From positions 1 to 64,000 of the forward strand of contig NZ_JADWDC010000017.1 in the NCBI RefSeq assembly GCF_020640915.1: a stretch of DNA of 64,000 bases, written 5' to 3'. Positions within the stretch are counted from its first letter, which is position 1; each line of letters starts with the position of its first letter. The position numbers were made by a program, and so were the translations under genes. The notes beneath the pieces were generated by a model. It saw only the letters and a program-made list of their open reading frames with translations. It ran no database searches and was not told the DNA's origin. Source of the DNA: Waterburya agarophytonicola KI4 (GTDB lineage: Bacteria; Cyanobacteriota; Cyanobacteriia; Cyanobacteriales; Xenococcaceae). Shown here piece after piece: positions 45,158-54,712 of this stretch.

Positions 45158-45871
45158 ATGACAGCAGAACAAAAAGTTGAATTTGATCGCGATCGCGCTA
45201 ACCAATACGATCTTGATATTCGTAAGGCAATTCCAGGTTATGAAGCTTTGCACAGTATGACACAGAGTTTATTAGCCACAAGTCTATCCCCAACAGCTAA
45301 TTTATTAATCGTTGGTTCGGGTACGGGAATGGAACTAATTAACTATTGTCAGCAAAAACCACAATGGTCGTTGACAGGAGTAGATCCTTCCCTCGACATG
45401 ATGGAAATTGCCAAACAGGAACTCGATCGCAGAAAGTTGTTAGAACGGGTAAATCTCCATACAGGTTATCTAAATACTCTTCCCGTAACAGAACTAATGG
45501 ATGCAGCAACATTAATTTTAGTAATGGACTTTATCCAAGATGATGGCTCTAAATTGCAACTACTTAAAAATATTGCCAACCATTTAAAACCTGGTGCAGA
45601 ATTTATCCTAGCCGATCTTTATGGAGAAAAATCCGCTGCCTACTTTGCTAAGTTCAAACAAGCTTGGCAAACTCTTTACTTTAGTCAGTTAGATGATACT
45701 GGCAAAGCAAAGGCAGAACAAAACTTTGAAGCCTCAATTGAGAACTCTATCTACTTCATTAGTGAAGCCAGGATAATTGAATTACTGAATATTGCAGGAT
45801 TTAGTCAGGTCACTAAATTTTATAATGCTTTTTTGTTTGGTGGTTGGACAGCTAAATACACTGGTAATTAA
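45158..45871 (+). CDS. Class I SAM-dependent methyltransferase
   Basis: A 237-residue methyltransferase. The SAM motif I is LLIVGSGTGMEL, motif II acidic residue is in LTGVDPSLDMM, and motif III-IV follow as AATLILVMDFIQDD and FILADLYGE. Resembles TAM/CmoA-like small-molecule methyltransferases; the acceptor is unknown. The ATG at 45158 with AGAGG upstream is preferred to an in-frame start 30 bases earlier. Confidence 0.85.
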   Translation: MTAEQKVEFDRDRANQYDLDIRKAIPGYEALHSMTQSLLATSLSPTANLLIVGSGTGMELINYCQQKPQWSLTGVDPSLDMMEIAKQELDRRKLLERVNLHTGYLNTLPVTELMDAATLILVMDFIQDDGSKLQLLKNIANHLKPGAEFILADLYGEKSAAYFAKFKQAWQTLYFSQLDDTGKAKAEQNFEASIENSIYFISEARIIELLNIAGFSQVTKFYNAFLFGGWTAKYTGN

Positions 45872-45916
45872 TCTTTCATCCTTCCTCTATTAAATTTTAC
45901 TCACACAAAAACTACT

Positions 45917-48019
45917 ATGACTGAACCAATTCGCATTTTGATGTGCGCCCCCGATCACTACGACGTAGATTATGTAATCAATCCTTGGATGGAAGGCAAT
46001 ATTCATAAATCTTCCCAAGAAAAAGCCGTCGAACAATGGTCTAAACTAAACTTCGTTCTCAACGACATTGCTAAAGTAGATCTAGTCAAGGGACAACCAG
46101 GCGTACCCGATATGGTGTTTACTGCTAATGCAGGTTTAGTCTTGGGAGATAATGTAGTCCTCAGTCGTTTTTATCACCCCGAACGCCAGGGAGAAGAACC
46201 CCACTTCAAAAAATGGTTTGAAGACAATGGTTTTAATGTCTTTGAATTGCCCAAGGATCTACCCTTTGAAGGTGCGGGAGATGCTCTATTAGACCGCGAA
46301 GGGCGATGGTTATGGGCTGGTTATGGTTTTCGTTCCGAACTAGATTCCCATCCTTATCTTGCCGACTGGTTAGATATTGAGGTGCTATCGTTGCGTTTAA
46401 TTGACGATCGCTTTTATCATCTTGATACTTGTTTCTGTCCCCTTTCTGGTGGCTATTTACTTTACTATCCTTCCGCTTTTGATTCCTATTCCAACCATAT
46501 TATTGAAAAGCGCGTCCCCGAATCAAAGAGAATTGCGATCGCCGAAGCCGATGCGATCAACTTTGCTTGCAATACGGTTAACGTGGGCAATACTGTAGTC
46601 ATGAATAAGGCGAGTCAAGAACTACAACAGCATCTCAATGATGCGGGTTTTGAAGTAATTGAAACACCGTTGACCGAATTTCTTAAAGCTGGTGGCGCAG
46701 CTAAATGCCTGACTCTCAGACTCAACGAACCAGTCTTACCCGACGTTCATGCTAGTACTCCTGTAGAAAGCCGTGTTATCAACATGGAAGGACATCTCTT
46801 AGATGCGGGTATTATGAACCGTTCCCTCGATTTAGTAGTAGATAACGGTGGTAGTTTTAAAGTACTCAACTTCCAGTTGGGTGTAGAAAGACAAAGCACC
46901 TCTAGTGCAGAAGTGCGCGTATCTGCCCCCGACCATGAAATAATGGAGAAGATTGTCAGCCAGTTAATCGAAATTGGCGCGATTATTCCCCAAAATGATG
47001 GCAACGATGTAGTTACAGAAACCTGCGATCTCGATGGCGTTGCACCAGGAGACTTCTATGTCAGCAATATCTATCCGACTGAGGTTAGAGTAAACCAACA
47101 GTGGATACGAGTTCAAAAACAACGCATGGATGGAGCAATTGTAATTAAAGAAGATGGCAACAATACCACTGCTGAGTGTAGAATCTTGCGAGATTTAGAC
47201 AAAGGCGATCGCGTTGTGGTAGGAGTAGATGGTATTCGTACCGTCCGTAAAAAATCTAATCGCGATAAAGTGAAAGAAGAATTTAGCTTTATGGGTGCAG
47301 GGGTATCCAGCGAAAGAAGAGTCGAACTAGTCGTCGAACAAATCGCCTGGGAATTGCGCCAAATTCGCGATCGCGGTGGCAAAGTCGTAGTGACCGCAGG
47401 ACCCGTGGTGATCCATACAGGAGGAGCAAAACACCTCTCTAGCTTGGTACGTGATGGCTATGTCCAGGGATTGCTAGGAGGAAATGCGATCGCTGTTCAT
47501 GATATGGAACAGTCTCTTATGGGGACTTCCCTCGGTGTGGATATGCAAAAAGGTACTCCCGTTAGAGGAGGACACCGCCATCACCTCAAGGTAATTAATC
47601 AGGTACGTCGTCACGGTAGCATCGCCAAAGCAGTAGAGGCGGGTTTGGTAACCAAAGGGATCATGTATGAATGCGTTAAAAATAACGTACCCTTCGCTTT
47701 AGCTGGTTCGATTCGCGATGATGGTCCTTTACCCGATACCCAAATGGACTTGATTAAAGCCCAATCAGAATACGCTCAACTGATCGAAGGGGCGGATATG
47801 ATCCTGATGTTATCTACTATGTTGCATTCAATTGGTGTGGGTAATATGACCCCTGCGGGAGTAAAAATGGTTTGTGTAGATATCAACCCTGCGGTTGTTA
47901 CCAAATTAAGCGATCGCGGTTCGGTAGAATCTGTAGGGGTAGTAACTGATGTCGGTCTATTCCTTAGTTTGTTGGTCAATCAGCTAGACAAGTTGACCAG
48001 TCCTTATCAGACAATTTAA
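45917..48019 (+). CDS. argZ: Arginine dihydrolase ArgZ/AgrE
   Basis: A 700-residue enzyme of the cyanobacterial ArgZ/AgrE family, which converts arginine to ornithine, CO2 and two ammonia. The N-terminal guanidine-modifying fold carries Asn22 (VINPWM), Asn71 (VFTANAGLV), His168 (RFYHLDTCF) and Cys264 (GGAAKCLTLRL), matching the known ArgZ active-site numbering. The C-terminal half (about 285-700) is a LOR/SDH-type domain with a nucleotide-binding region; in AgrE it gives ornithine cyclodeaminase/proline-forming activity. Links cyanophycin and arginine breakdown to nitrogen supply. Confidence 0.93.
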   Translation: MTEPIRILMCAPDHYDVDYVINPWMEGNIHKSSQEKAVEQWSKLNFVLNDIAKVDLVKGQPGVPDMVFTANAGLVLGDNVVLSRFYHPERQGEEPHFKKWFEDNGFNVFELPKDLPFEGAGDALLDREGRWLWAGYGFRSELDSHPYLADWLDIEVLSLRLIDDRFYHLDTCFCPLSGGYLLYYPSAFDSYSNHIIEKRVPESKRIAIAEADAINFACNTVNVGNTVVMNKASQELQQHLNDAGFEVIETPLTEFLKAGGAAKCLTLRLNEPVLPDVHASTPVESRVINMEGHLLDAGIMNRSLDLVVDNGGSFKVLNFQLGVERQSTSSAEVRVSAPDHEIMEKIVSQLIEIGAIIPQNDGNDVVTETCDLDGVAPGDFYVSNIYPTEVRVNQQWIRVQKQRMDGAIVIKEDGNNTTAECRILRDLDKGDRVVVGVDGIRTVRKKSNRDKVKEEFSFMGAGVSSERRVELVVEQIAWELRQIRDRGGKVVVTAGPVVIHTGGAKHLSSLVRDGYVQGLLGGNAIAVHDMEQSLMGTSLGVDMQKGTPVRGGHRHHLKVINQVRRHGSIAKAVEAGLVTKGIMYECVKNNVPFALAGSIRDDGPLPDTQMDLIKAQSEYAQLIEGADMILMLSTMLHSIGVGNMTPAGVKMVCVDINPAVVTKLSDRGSVESVGVVTDVGLFLSLLVNQLDKLTSPYQTI

Positions 48020-48023
48020 CTAA

Positions 48024-48061
48024 AATTAAAGCTGCGAATATTACTCTCCGCAGCTTTAATT
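48024..48061. terminator. Bidirectional terminator between argZ and the ELW/RTX gene
   Basis: AATTAAAGCTGCG (48024-48036) and CGCAGCTTTAATT (48049-48061) pair perfectly over 13 bases around a 12-base loop, in the convergent gap of 43 bases. The A/T flanks give each strand a T-rich arm. Confidence 0.9.
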
Positions 48062-48062
48062 A

Positions 48063-51050
48063 TTAAAATATCTCCGATATTAAAATGAAGTCATCTGCTG
48101 TAATATCTGCGGAATCGATATTATTGACCGTTGCCAAAACTAGACCGCTATTGGTACTATCGGCAATTAAGCTAGCCGTCCCCCCTGAGTTATTGGTAAT
48201 AGTAAGGTCGGCAAACTCCAAAGATGAAGGTAAACCAAATAAATCCTCGCCATTTTTAAAGTCCCGAATAGTATCCCTGCCATTATTAGACTCCAAAACA
48301 AAAATATCCGAACCTGAATTACTCCATAAAAGATCCTCACCCTGTCCGCCAAAGAGCAGATCGTCTCCCGCACCACCATTAATGGTATCGATTCCATCTC
48401 CTCCAGAAATAGTGTCATTATCATCATGACCGCTGAAGTAATCATTCCCCGAACCACCCAAGAGAATATCTTGACCTACTTTACCGTAGAGTTTATCGTT
48501 GCCATCACCTCCATTGAGAGTGTCATCACCCGATTCTCCATTGAGGACATCGTTGTTTTCTCCTCCATCTAAAGAATCAAAACCATTACCCCCAACCAAG
48601 GTATCGCGATCGTTTCCACCCTTAAGGATATCGTTGCCATCACCCCCATAAAGGGTATCGTTACCTGCTGCGCCATCAAGAAAATCATTATTAAGACCGC
48701 CATCTAAAGAATCAAAACCATTTCCTCCATTGAGGGTATCTAGTCCCTGTCCTCCATTAAGAAAATCGCGATCTCCTTCGCCAAATAGCCGATCATTATC
48801 GTTTCCTCCATTAAGGCGATCAATGCCGTCACCTCCATAAAGAGAGTCATTACCCGCTTCCCCATCAAGAGAATCATTATCGCGACCGCCATTTAAGAAA
48901 TCATCACCATCCCCTCCATTGAGGGTATCTAGTCCCTGTCCTCCATCAAGAAAATCGCGATCGCCTTCGCCAAACAATTGGTCGTCACCGCTTCCGCCAT
49001 TGAGGGTATCAATTCCGTCTCCTCCGTCAAAGGTATCGTTACCTGCTGCGCCATCAAGAAAATCATTATTAAGACCGCCATCTAAGGAATCATTACCATC
49101 CCCTCCATTAAGGGTATCGTTACCCACTGCGCCATCAAGAGAATCGTTATTACTACCACCATTTAATGAATCATCGCCATCTCCTCCATTGAGGGTATCT
49201 AGTCCCTGTCCTCCATTAAGAAAATCATTACCGTTTTCTCCAAACAACTTATCGTCATTGTTTCCACCATTGAGGGTATCAATACCATCTCCTCCGAAAA
49301 GGGTATCCAAACCGTCATGACCGCTAAAGAAGTCATCACCCAAACCACCCAACAAAGAATCATTACCGACTTTGCCATAGAACTTATCGTTGCCATCACC
49401 TCCTACGAGAGTGTCATTACCTTCTTCTCCATTGAGGATATCGTTGTCTGTCCCCCCAAAAAGCTGGTCGTCGTCAAATCCTCCCACCAGAGTGTCTAAT
49501 CCTTGGTTTCCATTGAGGATATCGTTCCCTGCTTCTCCAAAAAGCTGGTCGTTGCCAGATCCTCCCGAAATCGTATCGTCACCATCGTTACCCCTTAAAC
49601 TATCGTTTCCAGATCCACCATTGAGATCGTTGCCAGACCCCGTTCCAGGAAGGGTATCATCTTCCAATTCGCTAGATGTAGACTCTAAACTCCAAATATT
49701 TAATCCCGTTCTTCCAATAGCACTAAAATAAAGCTTATTTCCGACCACTGTTAAGTTGTTAGGGTTAGAACTGTCTGAACCTGGATCGATATCTTGGACG
49801 AGAGAAAGCGTATCCGAACTATCTAACTGCCATAACTCATTGCCATTAGCACCATTATCAGCAGTAAAGTAAAGGGTACTTCCGACCACTGTTAAATTGC
49901 TGGGATAAGAACCATCAGAACCAGATCTAATCTCTTTAACAGAAGCAGTACCCGAACTATCTATTTGCCATAACTCATTACCACCAGTACCATTATCGGC
50001 AGTGAAATAGAGTTTATCCCCGACGGCGGTAAGATCGCTGGGATAAGAACCATCAGAACCAGATCTAATCTCTTTAACAGAAGCAGTACCCGAACTATCT
50101 ATTTGCCATAACTCATTACCACCAGTACCATTATCGGCAGTGAAATAGAGTTTATCCCCGACGGCGGTAAGATCGCTGGGATAAGAACCATCAGAACCAG
50201 ATCTAATCTCTTTAACAGAAGCAGTACCCGAACTATCTATTTGCCATAACTCATTACCACCAGTACCATTATCGGCAGTGAAATAGAGTTTATCCCCGAC
50301 GGCGGTAAGATCGCTGGGATAAGAACCATCAGAACCAGATCTAATCTCTTTGACAGAAGCAGTACCCGAACTATCTAACTGCCACAACTCATAACCACCA
50401 AGATCGTCACCAATAAAATAGAGCTTGTTTCCTACCGCTGTTATATCGTCAAGAAAAGAACCAGATCCGATATCTCGCTCAAAAAGCGTACCCGAACTAT
50501 CTAGCTGCCATAATTTATAACCATCAGCACCATCATAGGCACTAAAATAGAGTTTATCCCCGACTGCTGTTAAATTGTCAGGATAAGAACCGAAAGAACC
50601 AGATCTAAGATCTTGGACGAGGGAAACCGTACCCGAACTATCTAGTTGCCACAATTCATTACCATTTGTATCGTTATTGGCACTGAAATAGAGTTTATCC
50701 CCGACTACGGTTAAATTGTCAGGATAAGAACCCGACGAACCAGATCTAAGATCTTGGACGAGGGAAACCGTACCCGAGCTATCTAGTTGCCACAATTCAT
50801 AACCACTCACACCATTATTAGCACTGAAATAGAGTTTATCTCCTACTACGGTGAGATTATTGGGATAAGAACTATAAGAATTCGATGCTAGATCGCGAAC
50901 GAGGGAAACCGTACCCGAACTATCGATTTCCCACAACTCTTTGCCACTAGTACGGTCATTGGCACTGAAATAAAGTTTATCCCCTACTGCGGTGAGATCG
51001 TTGAGATAAGCTACATTAGCAGGCAAATCAGCAAACTTTTGTGTTTCCAT
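48063..51050 (-). CDS. Large secreted ELW-repeat and RTX calcium-binding protein
   Basis: A 995-residue acidic surface protein. Residues 1-455 hold ten copies of a 45-46-residue ELW-type repeat (NLTAVGDKLYFSA....GNELWQLDSSGT), expected to form a beta-propeller-like fold. Residues about 470-925 hold roughly 50 RTX nonapeptides (GGxGxDxLx, such as GGDGNDSLDG) that form a Ca-dependent beta-roll. The C-terminal 65 residues look like a type I secretion tail. No enzyme motif and no Sec signal. Probably adhesive or S-layer-like. ELW copies 6-8 are identical at the DNA level. Confidence 0.88.
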   Translation of the reverse strand: METQKFADLPANVAYLNDLTAVGDKLYFSANDRTSGKELWEIDSSGTVSLVRDLASNSYSSYPNNLTVVGDKLYFSANNGVSGYELWQLDSSGTVSLVQDLRSGSSGSYPDNLTVVGDKLYFSANNDTNGNELWQLDSSGTVSLVQDLRSGSFGSYPDNLTAVGDKLYFSAYDGADGYKLWQLDSSGTLFERDIGSGSFLDDITAVGNKLYFIGDDLGGYELWQLDSSGTASVKEIRSGSDGSYPSDLTAVGDKLYFTADNGTGGNELWQIDSSGTASVKEIRSGSDGSYPSDLTAVGDKLYFTADNGTGGNELWQIDSSGTASVKEIRSGSDGSYPSDLTAVGDKLYFTADNGTGGNELWQIDSSGTASVKEIRSGSDGSYPSNLTVVGSTLYFTADNGANGNELWQLDSSDTLSLVQDIDPGSDSSNPNNLTVVGNKLYFSAIGRTGLNIWSLESTSSELEDDTLPGTGSGNDLNGGSGNDSLRGNDGDDTISGGSGNDQLFGEAGNDILNGNQGLDTLVGGFDDDQLFGGTDNDILNGEEGNDTLVGGDGNDKFYGKVGNDSLLGGLGDDFFSGHDGLDTLFGGDGIDTLNGGNNDDKLFGENGNDFLNGGQGLDTLNGGDGDDSLNGGSNNDSLDGAVGNDTLNGGDGNDSLDGGLNNDFLDGAAGNDTFDGGDGIDTLNGGSGDDQLFGEGDRDFLDGGQGLDTLNGGDGDDFLNGGRDNDSLDGEAGNDSLYGGDGIDRLNGGNDNDRLFGEGDRDFLNGGQGLDTLNGGNGFDSLDGGLNNDFLDGAAGNDTLYGGDGNDILKGGNDRDTLVGGNGFDSLDGGENNDVLNGESGDDTLNGGDGNDKLYGKVGQDILLGGSGNDYFSGHDDNDTISGGDGIDTINGGAGDDLLFGGQGEDLLWSNSGSDIFVLESNNGRDTIRDFKNGEDLFGLPSSLEFADLTITNNSGGTASLIADSTNSGLVLATVNNIDSADITADDFILISEIF
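49899..50351. repeat. Exact 138-bp tandem repeats in the ELW region
   Basis: Units start at 49921, 50059 and 50197 and match base for base; the identity extends in both directions to about 3.3 copies. Each unit encodes 46 residues, so copy-number change keeps the reading frame. The other ELW repeats are diverged. Confidence 0.95.
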
Positions 51051-51536
51051 AATATTTTCAGTTGTTTAATCGATCAATTGTTGTTTGAAGGCAAAGTGAT
51101 TCTTTTACCTGTTTGGATAGCAAAATGCTTTCGATGACTGTTTTAAAAGCTTTTGTTCTCAGTTTGGATCGACTATTTGAGGTGTAAAATGTGCGATCGC
51201 CTGAAGCTGGAAGATTAATCGATCGTTGAATGGGTTTCGATCGCGAAATGATTGGAAAATAAACATCAAATTTATAGTTATATTGAGATAGATTGAGCAA
51301 CAACCTACTAATAAATACTGAGAAAGCAAGTTATAAGATTTCTGGTATTTACGAGATATATAATGGTTTGGTTGGAAAACAGTAAATATACTATTTTGCT
51401 TTCTTTTATAGAGTTCCCAATTTATTGCAGTAATTTAATATTTAAACTGAAATGGATAAAGATAAAGCCAGTGGAAAGGATCAAAATGATAACCAACCAC
51501 TGGCTAATAGTAAAAGGGCTATTTAAGATGGGCTAT
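51051..51536. other. Intergenic region between the ELW/RTX gene and moeB
   Basis: This 486-base AT-rich region holds the upstream region of the ELW/RTX gene, a HIP1-like site near 51195 and the moeB terminator at 51458-51505. Short open frames on both strands have no family-like composition, and I see no gene. Confidence 0.5.
51458..51505 (-). terminator. Terminator after the MoeB-rhodanese gene
   Basis: AGCCAGTGG (minus strand 51505-51497) pairs with CCACTGGCT (51474-51466) around a 22-base loop, followed on the minus strand by TTATCTTT. Confidence 0.6.
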
Positions 51537-52706
51537 TTAATATTGGGGAATACTCGAATCAATCTCTTGACTCCAGGCAGCAATACCACCTTTAACGTTT
51601 GTGCCTTCAATACCCGCTTCTTTGAGAATATTTAAAGCTTTTGCAGATCTTCCACCTAATTTACAATGAGCAATGAGACGATGACCGTTGACTAGTTCTT
51701 TAACTTTAGCAATGCCACTACCGTCTTCCAATTCAGATAGGGGAATCAAAACCGAACCATCAATTTTGGCAATATCATATTCATTAGGGTTGCGGACATC
51801 CAAGAGAACATAATCATCTTTTCCGCTATCCATTAATTGCTTCAAATCTTGAACCGACATTTCCGCGATCGCATTTTCTGCTGCTGCTGCTGCTGCTGCT
51901 TGAGGAATACCACAAAACTCTTGATAATCAATCAATTTTTCGATTACAGGTCGTTCTGGGTTGGGTCGCAGTTTTAACTCGCGGAATTTCATATCCCAAG
52001 CATTATAGAGTAGCAATCTACCACTGAGAGTATTCTCTGCACCTAAAATAATCTTAATTGCTTCTGTTGCTTGAATCGTACCGATAATGCCACAGAGAAC
52101 ACCCAATACACCACCTTCAGCACAAGAGGGTACCATTCCTGGTGGTGGTGGTTCGGGATAGAGATCACGGTAGTTGGGCCCTCCCTGATAATTAAAGACT
52201 GTCGCCTGTCCTTCAAAACGGAAAATCGATCCGTAGACGTTAGGCTTATCTAACAATACACAAGCATCATTAGTTAAATAACGAGTCGGGAAGTTGTCAG
52301 TCCCATCAACAACTACGTCATAAGGAGCTAAAATATCTAGAGCATTTTCCGAACTAATGGCAGTTTCGTATAAATCTACCTGACAATGGGGGTTAATACT
52401 ATGAATGCGGTCTTTAGCGGACTCAATCTTGGGTTTACCTACCCATGATTCGCTGTGAATAATCTGACGTTGTAAATTGGAACTATCGACAATATCAAAG
52501 TCTACTAAGCCAATTCTACCAATACCTGCTGCTGCAAGATATAGCAAAAGGGGAGAACCAAGACCACCACTACCGATACAGAGAACGCTAGCTGCTTTTA
52601 GGCGTTTTTGTCCTTCTAATCCTACTTCTGGCAGAATAATATGACGCGAGTATCTCTGATACTCATCTTTATTAAGTTCAATTGCTTCCAAATTTGGATT
52701 GAGCAT
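51537..52706 (-). CDS. moeB: MoeB/ThiF-type adenylyltransferase with rhodanese domain
   Basis: A 389-residue E1-like enzyme that adenylates and thiolates the C-terminus of a ubiquitin-like sulfur carrier for molybdopterin or thiamine synthesis. ThiF domain 10-265 with GSGGLGSPLLLYLAAAG (nucleotide), DFDIVDSSNLQRQ and DGTDNFPTRYL; rhodanese domain about 285-385 with DYVLLDVRNPNEYD and active-site Cys in IAHCKLGGRSAKA. The zinc C-x2-C pairs of E. coli MoeB are absent, as in other MoeBR/MoeZ types. A GCA triplet run makes a seven-Ala linker between the two domains. Confidence 0.9.
   Translation of the reverse strand: MLNPNLEAIELNKDEYQRYSRHIILPEVGLEGQKRLKAASVLCIGSGGLGSPLLLYLAAAGIGRIGLVDFDIVDSSNLQRQIIHSESWVGKPKIESAKDRIHSINPHCQVDLYETAISSENALDILAPYDVVVDGTDNFPTRYLTNDACVLLDKPNVYGSIFRFEGQATVFNYQGGPNYRDLYPEPPPPGMVPSCAEGGVLGVLCGIIGTIQATEAIKIILGAENTLSGRLLLYNAWDMKFRELKLRPNPERPVIEKLIDYQEFCGIPQAAAAAAAENAIAEMSVQDLKQLMDSGKDDYVLLDVRNPNEYDIAKIDGSVLIPLSELEDGSGIAKVKELVNGHRLIAHCKLGGRSAKALNILKEAGIEGTNVKGGIAAWSQEIDSSIPQY
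51878..51900. repeat. CTG/GCA trinucleotide microsatellite in moeB
   Basis: Seven GCA-type triplets in a row encode a poly-Ala hinge between the adenylyltransferase and rhodanese domains. Slippage would change the linker length without a frameshift. Confidence 0.85.
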
Positions 52707-52864
52707 GGTTATAAGAAAAGCGCGTTAGGGAAGCTTAACTAAGTTATCGCTGCCTCGATCAAAGAGGACAGCTTTATACTGTAAGCATTCTATTATATAG
52801 AATTTATCTAATTACAGAACAAAAACTTTGAAGATTTAAGAAACTTATTCCTAATTAATTCCGA

Positions 52865-53740
52865 ATGAATAACGCTCAAACATGGAGACAAATAGCTTCG
52901 GCTATAACTGAAGCAACAGGACAAGAATTTGCGATCGCCGATACTCGTTCGGTTAGTGGAGGCTGTATTAATCAAGGTTATCGAGTTGGGGGTAATGATG
53001 CAGAGTATTTTGTTAAGCTCAACCAAGCAAGTCTAGTGGAAATGTTTGTCGCCGAGGCTTGGGGACTCAAGGAAATGTATGCTACCCAAACAATTACCGT
53101 CCCCCAGGCAATATGTTGGGGTACAGCAGGTGATTCTAGCTATATTGTGTTGCAATGGTTAAATTTGGCAAGGGGAAGCGATGAAAGCTGGAGGTCAATG
53201 GGTCGTGAGTTGGCAGAGATGCACCAAGCAGGAATCGGAACTAGCTTCGGATGGGAACGCAATAACACTATAGGTTCTACACCTCAAATTAATACTCCCA
53301 GGGAAAACTGGGCAGATTTTTTTGCCGAACAGCGTATTGGTTATCAATTAAAATTAGCCCAACGTCGTGGAGGAAATTTTCCCGATCGCGATACAGTGGT
53401 TGATGCAGTTAGAAATCAATTAGCCGATAGACAGCCAGAAGTTTCGATAGTTCATGGCGATCTTTGGTCGGGAAATGCAGGAATTGCTGTTGATGGTTGT
53501 CCTGTGATTTTTGACCCTGCTACTTATTATGGCGATCGCGAAACTGATTTGGCAATGACAGAATTGTTTGGTGGCTTTCCCTCAGCTTTTTATCGCGGCT
53601 ATAACGAAGTATGGCAATTGGATAAGGGTTATCAACAACGTAAAAGTATTTATAATCTCTATCATATCCTCAATCATTTTAATCTCTTTGGTGGTGGCTA
53701 TGGCAGCCAAGCCAAAAGAATAATTCAACAGATAATCTAA
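52865..53740 (+). CDS. Fructosamine kinase family protein
   Basis: A 291-residue fructosamine-3-kinase/ketosamine kinase family protein, which removes early glycation adducts by phosphorylation. Protein-kinase-like fold: SGGCINQGYRV loop, YFVKLNQ (ATP Lys), catalytic loop VHGDLWSGN and metal motif FDPATYYGDRETDLAM. The C-terminal YNLYHILNHFNLFGGGYGSQA is diagnostic. It is divergent from moeB and 41 bases upstream of the TspO-like gene. Confidence 0.93.
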   Translation: MNNAQTWRQIASAITEATGQEFAIADTRSVSGGCINQGYRVGGNDAEYFVKLNQASLVEMFVAEAWGLKEMYATQTITVPQAICWGTAGDSSYIVLQWLNLARGSDESWRSMGRELAEMHQAGIGTSFGWERNNTIGSTPQINTPRENWADFFAEQRIGYQLKLAQRRGGNFPDRDTVVDAVRNQLADRQPEVSIVHGDLWSGNAGIAVDGCPVIFDPATYYGDRETDLAMTELFGGFPSAFYRGYNEVWQLDKGYQQRKSIYNLYHILNHFNLFGGGYGSQAKRIIQQII

Positions 53741-53781
53741 AATGAAATATGACCTCCCACGAGAATAATGACGATTAATTT

Positions 53782-54582
53782 ATGTACCACCGCTACACAG
53801 TAAACAATAAGTATCTTGTCATCCGACAAATTTTTACCCTAGTTTCTGTGGTTGCAGCTTTTGCTATGAATGTTGTGGCAAATGTCAATCCTCCTAATGG
53901 ACTATCTATTGGTGAAATTTCTAATAAATTTTTTGGTGATGTTTTAATTACCCCTGCTAACTATGCTTTTGCCATCTGGGGCATCATTTATCTTGGTTTA
54001 ATCAGTTTTGGAATTTATCAAGTTTTGCCTTCTTCTAGAAACAATCTTTTGCTACGACGAATTGGCTATAAAATAGCAATCGCATCTGTGGCTCAAATTG
54101 TATGGGTAATCTGTTTTCTTTATCGACAATATGCCCTTTCTTTTTTGGCAATGTTGGGAATATTATTACCTTTGATTGCTGCCTATCTGTATTTGCCATC
54201 AACTCGGATTACAAAGTGGCAGAGGTGGTTGATTCACACTCCTATTAGCGTCTATTTATCTTGGATTGTTTTAGCAACCATCCTCAACGGTGCAATTACT
54301 TTAGAATCTTGGCAATGGAATGGTTGGGGAGTTAGCGAGGAGATCTGGACAATTATTATGCTATCTGTTGCTGCGTTGATTACTCATCTAGTGGCTATTC
54401 CCAGACTAGATTTTGCCTACGGGATGGTATTTATTTGGGGCGTAATTGCGATCGCCGTCAGAAATTCCGATCGCCTACTTCTTTCAGGTACGGCAATTGG
54501 CTTGAGTTTGGCTTTGATAATATTGTTATTGTCTTTTAGTTTTTATGCACCCATTCATCGCGATCGGGAAAATAATTACTGA
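53782..54582 (+). CDS. TspO/MBR-related tryptophan-rich membrane protein
   Basis: A 266-residue protein with six to seven membrane helices. NYAFAIWGIIYLGLISFGIYQ (in part PANYAFAIWGIIY) and the Trp-rich block ESWQWNGWGVSEEIW recall the TspO/tryptophan-rich sensory protein superfamily, although it is longer than the five-helix TspO of about 160 residues. Ligand unknown; the relatives bind porphyrins. It may be cotranscribed with the fructosamine kinase gene 41 bases upstream. Confidence 0.75.
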   Translation: MYHRYTVNNKYLVIRQIFTLVSVVAAFAMNVVANVNPPNGLSIGEISNKFFGDVLITPANYAFAIWGIIYLGLISFGIYQVLPSSRNNLLLRRIGYKIAIASVAQIVWVICFLYRQYALSFLAMLGILLPLIAAYLYLPSTRITKWQRWLIHTPISVYLSWIVLATILNGAITLESWQWNGWGVSEEIWTIIMLSVAALITHLVAIPRLDFAYGMVFIWGVIAIAVRNSDRLLLSGTAIGLSLALIILLLSFSFYAPIHRDRENNY

Positions 54583-54712
54583 TGATTAAATTTATAAGCG
54601 ATCGTAAGTTTTTCATCTTCATCTTTATTGCTTCGCTCTTAAAAAAATTACATATTAGGTGCAAGATCTCAGTTAAACCTTGAATTTGATCGCCATCTAA
54701 CAGCTAAACCAA

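Noticed and set aside
48919-49731. Ser/Pro-rich open frames antisense to the RTX repeats
   Set aside because: They are by-products of the repetitive GGxGxD codons and have no independent support.
49899-50351. CRISPR or rRNA-type repeat
   Set aside because: The 138-bp units are contiguous, without unique spacers, and encode in-frame ELW repeats.
51058-51303. Possible 81-residue gene upstream of the ELW/RTX gene
   Set aside because: No ribosome site, no recognisable family pattern, and it lies in the expected promoter region.
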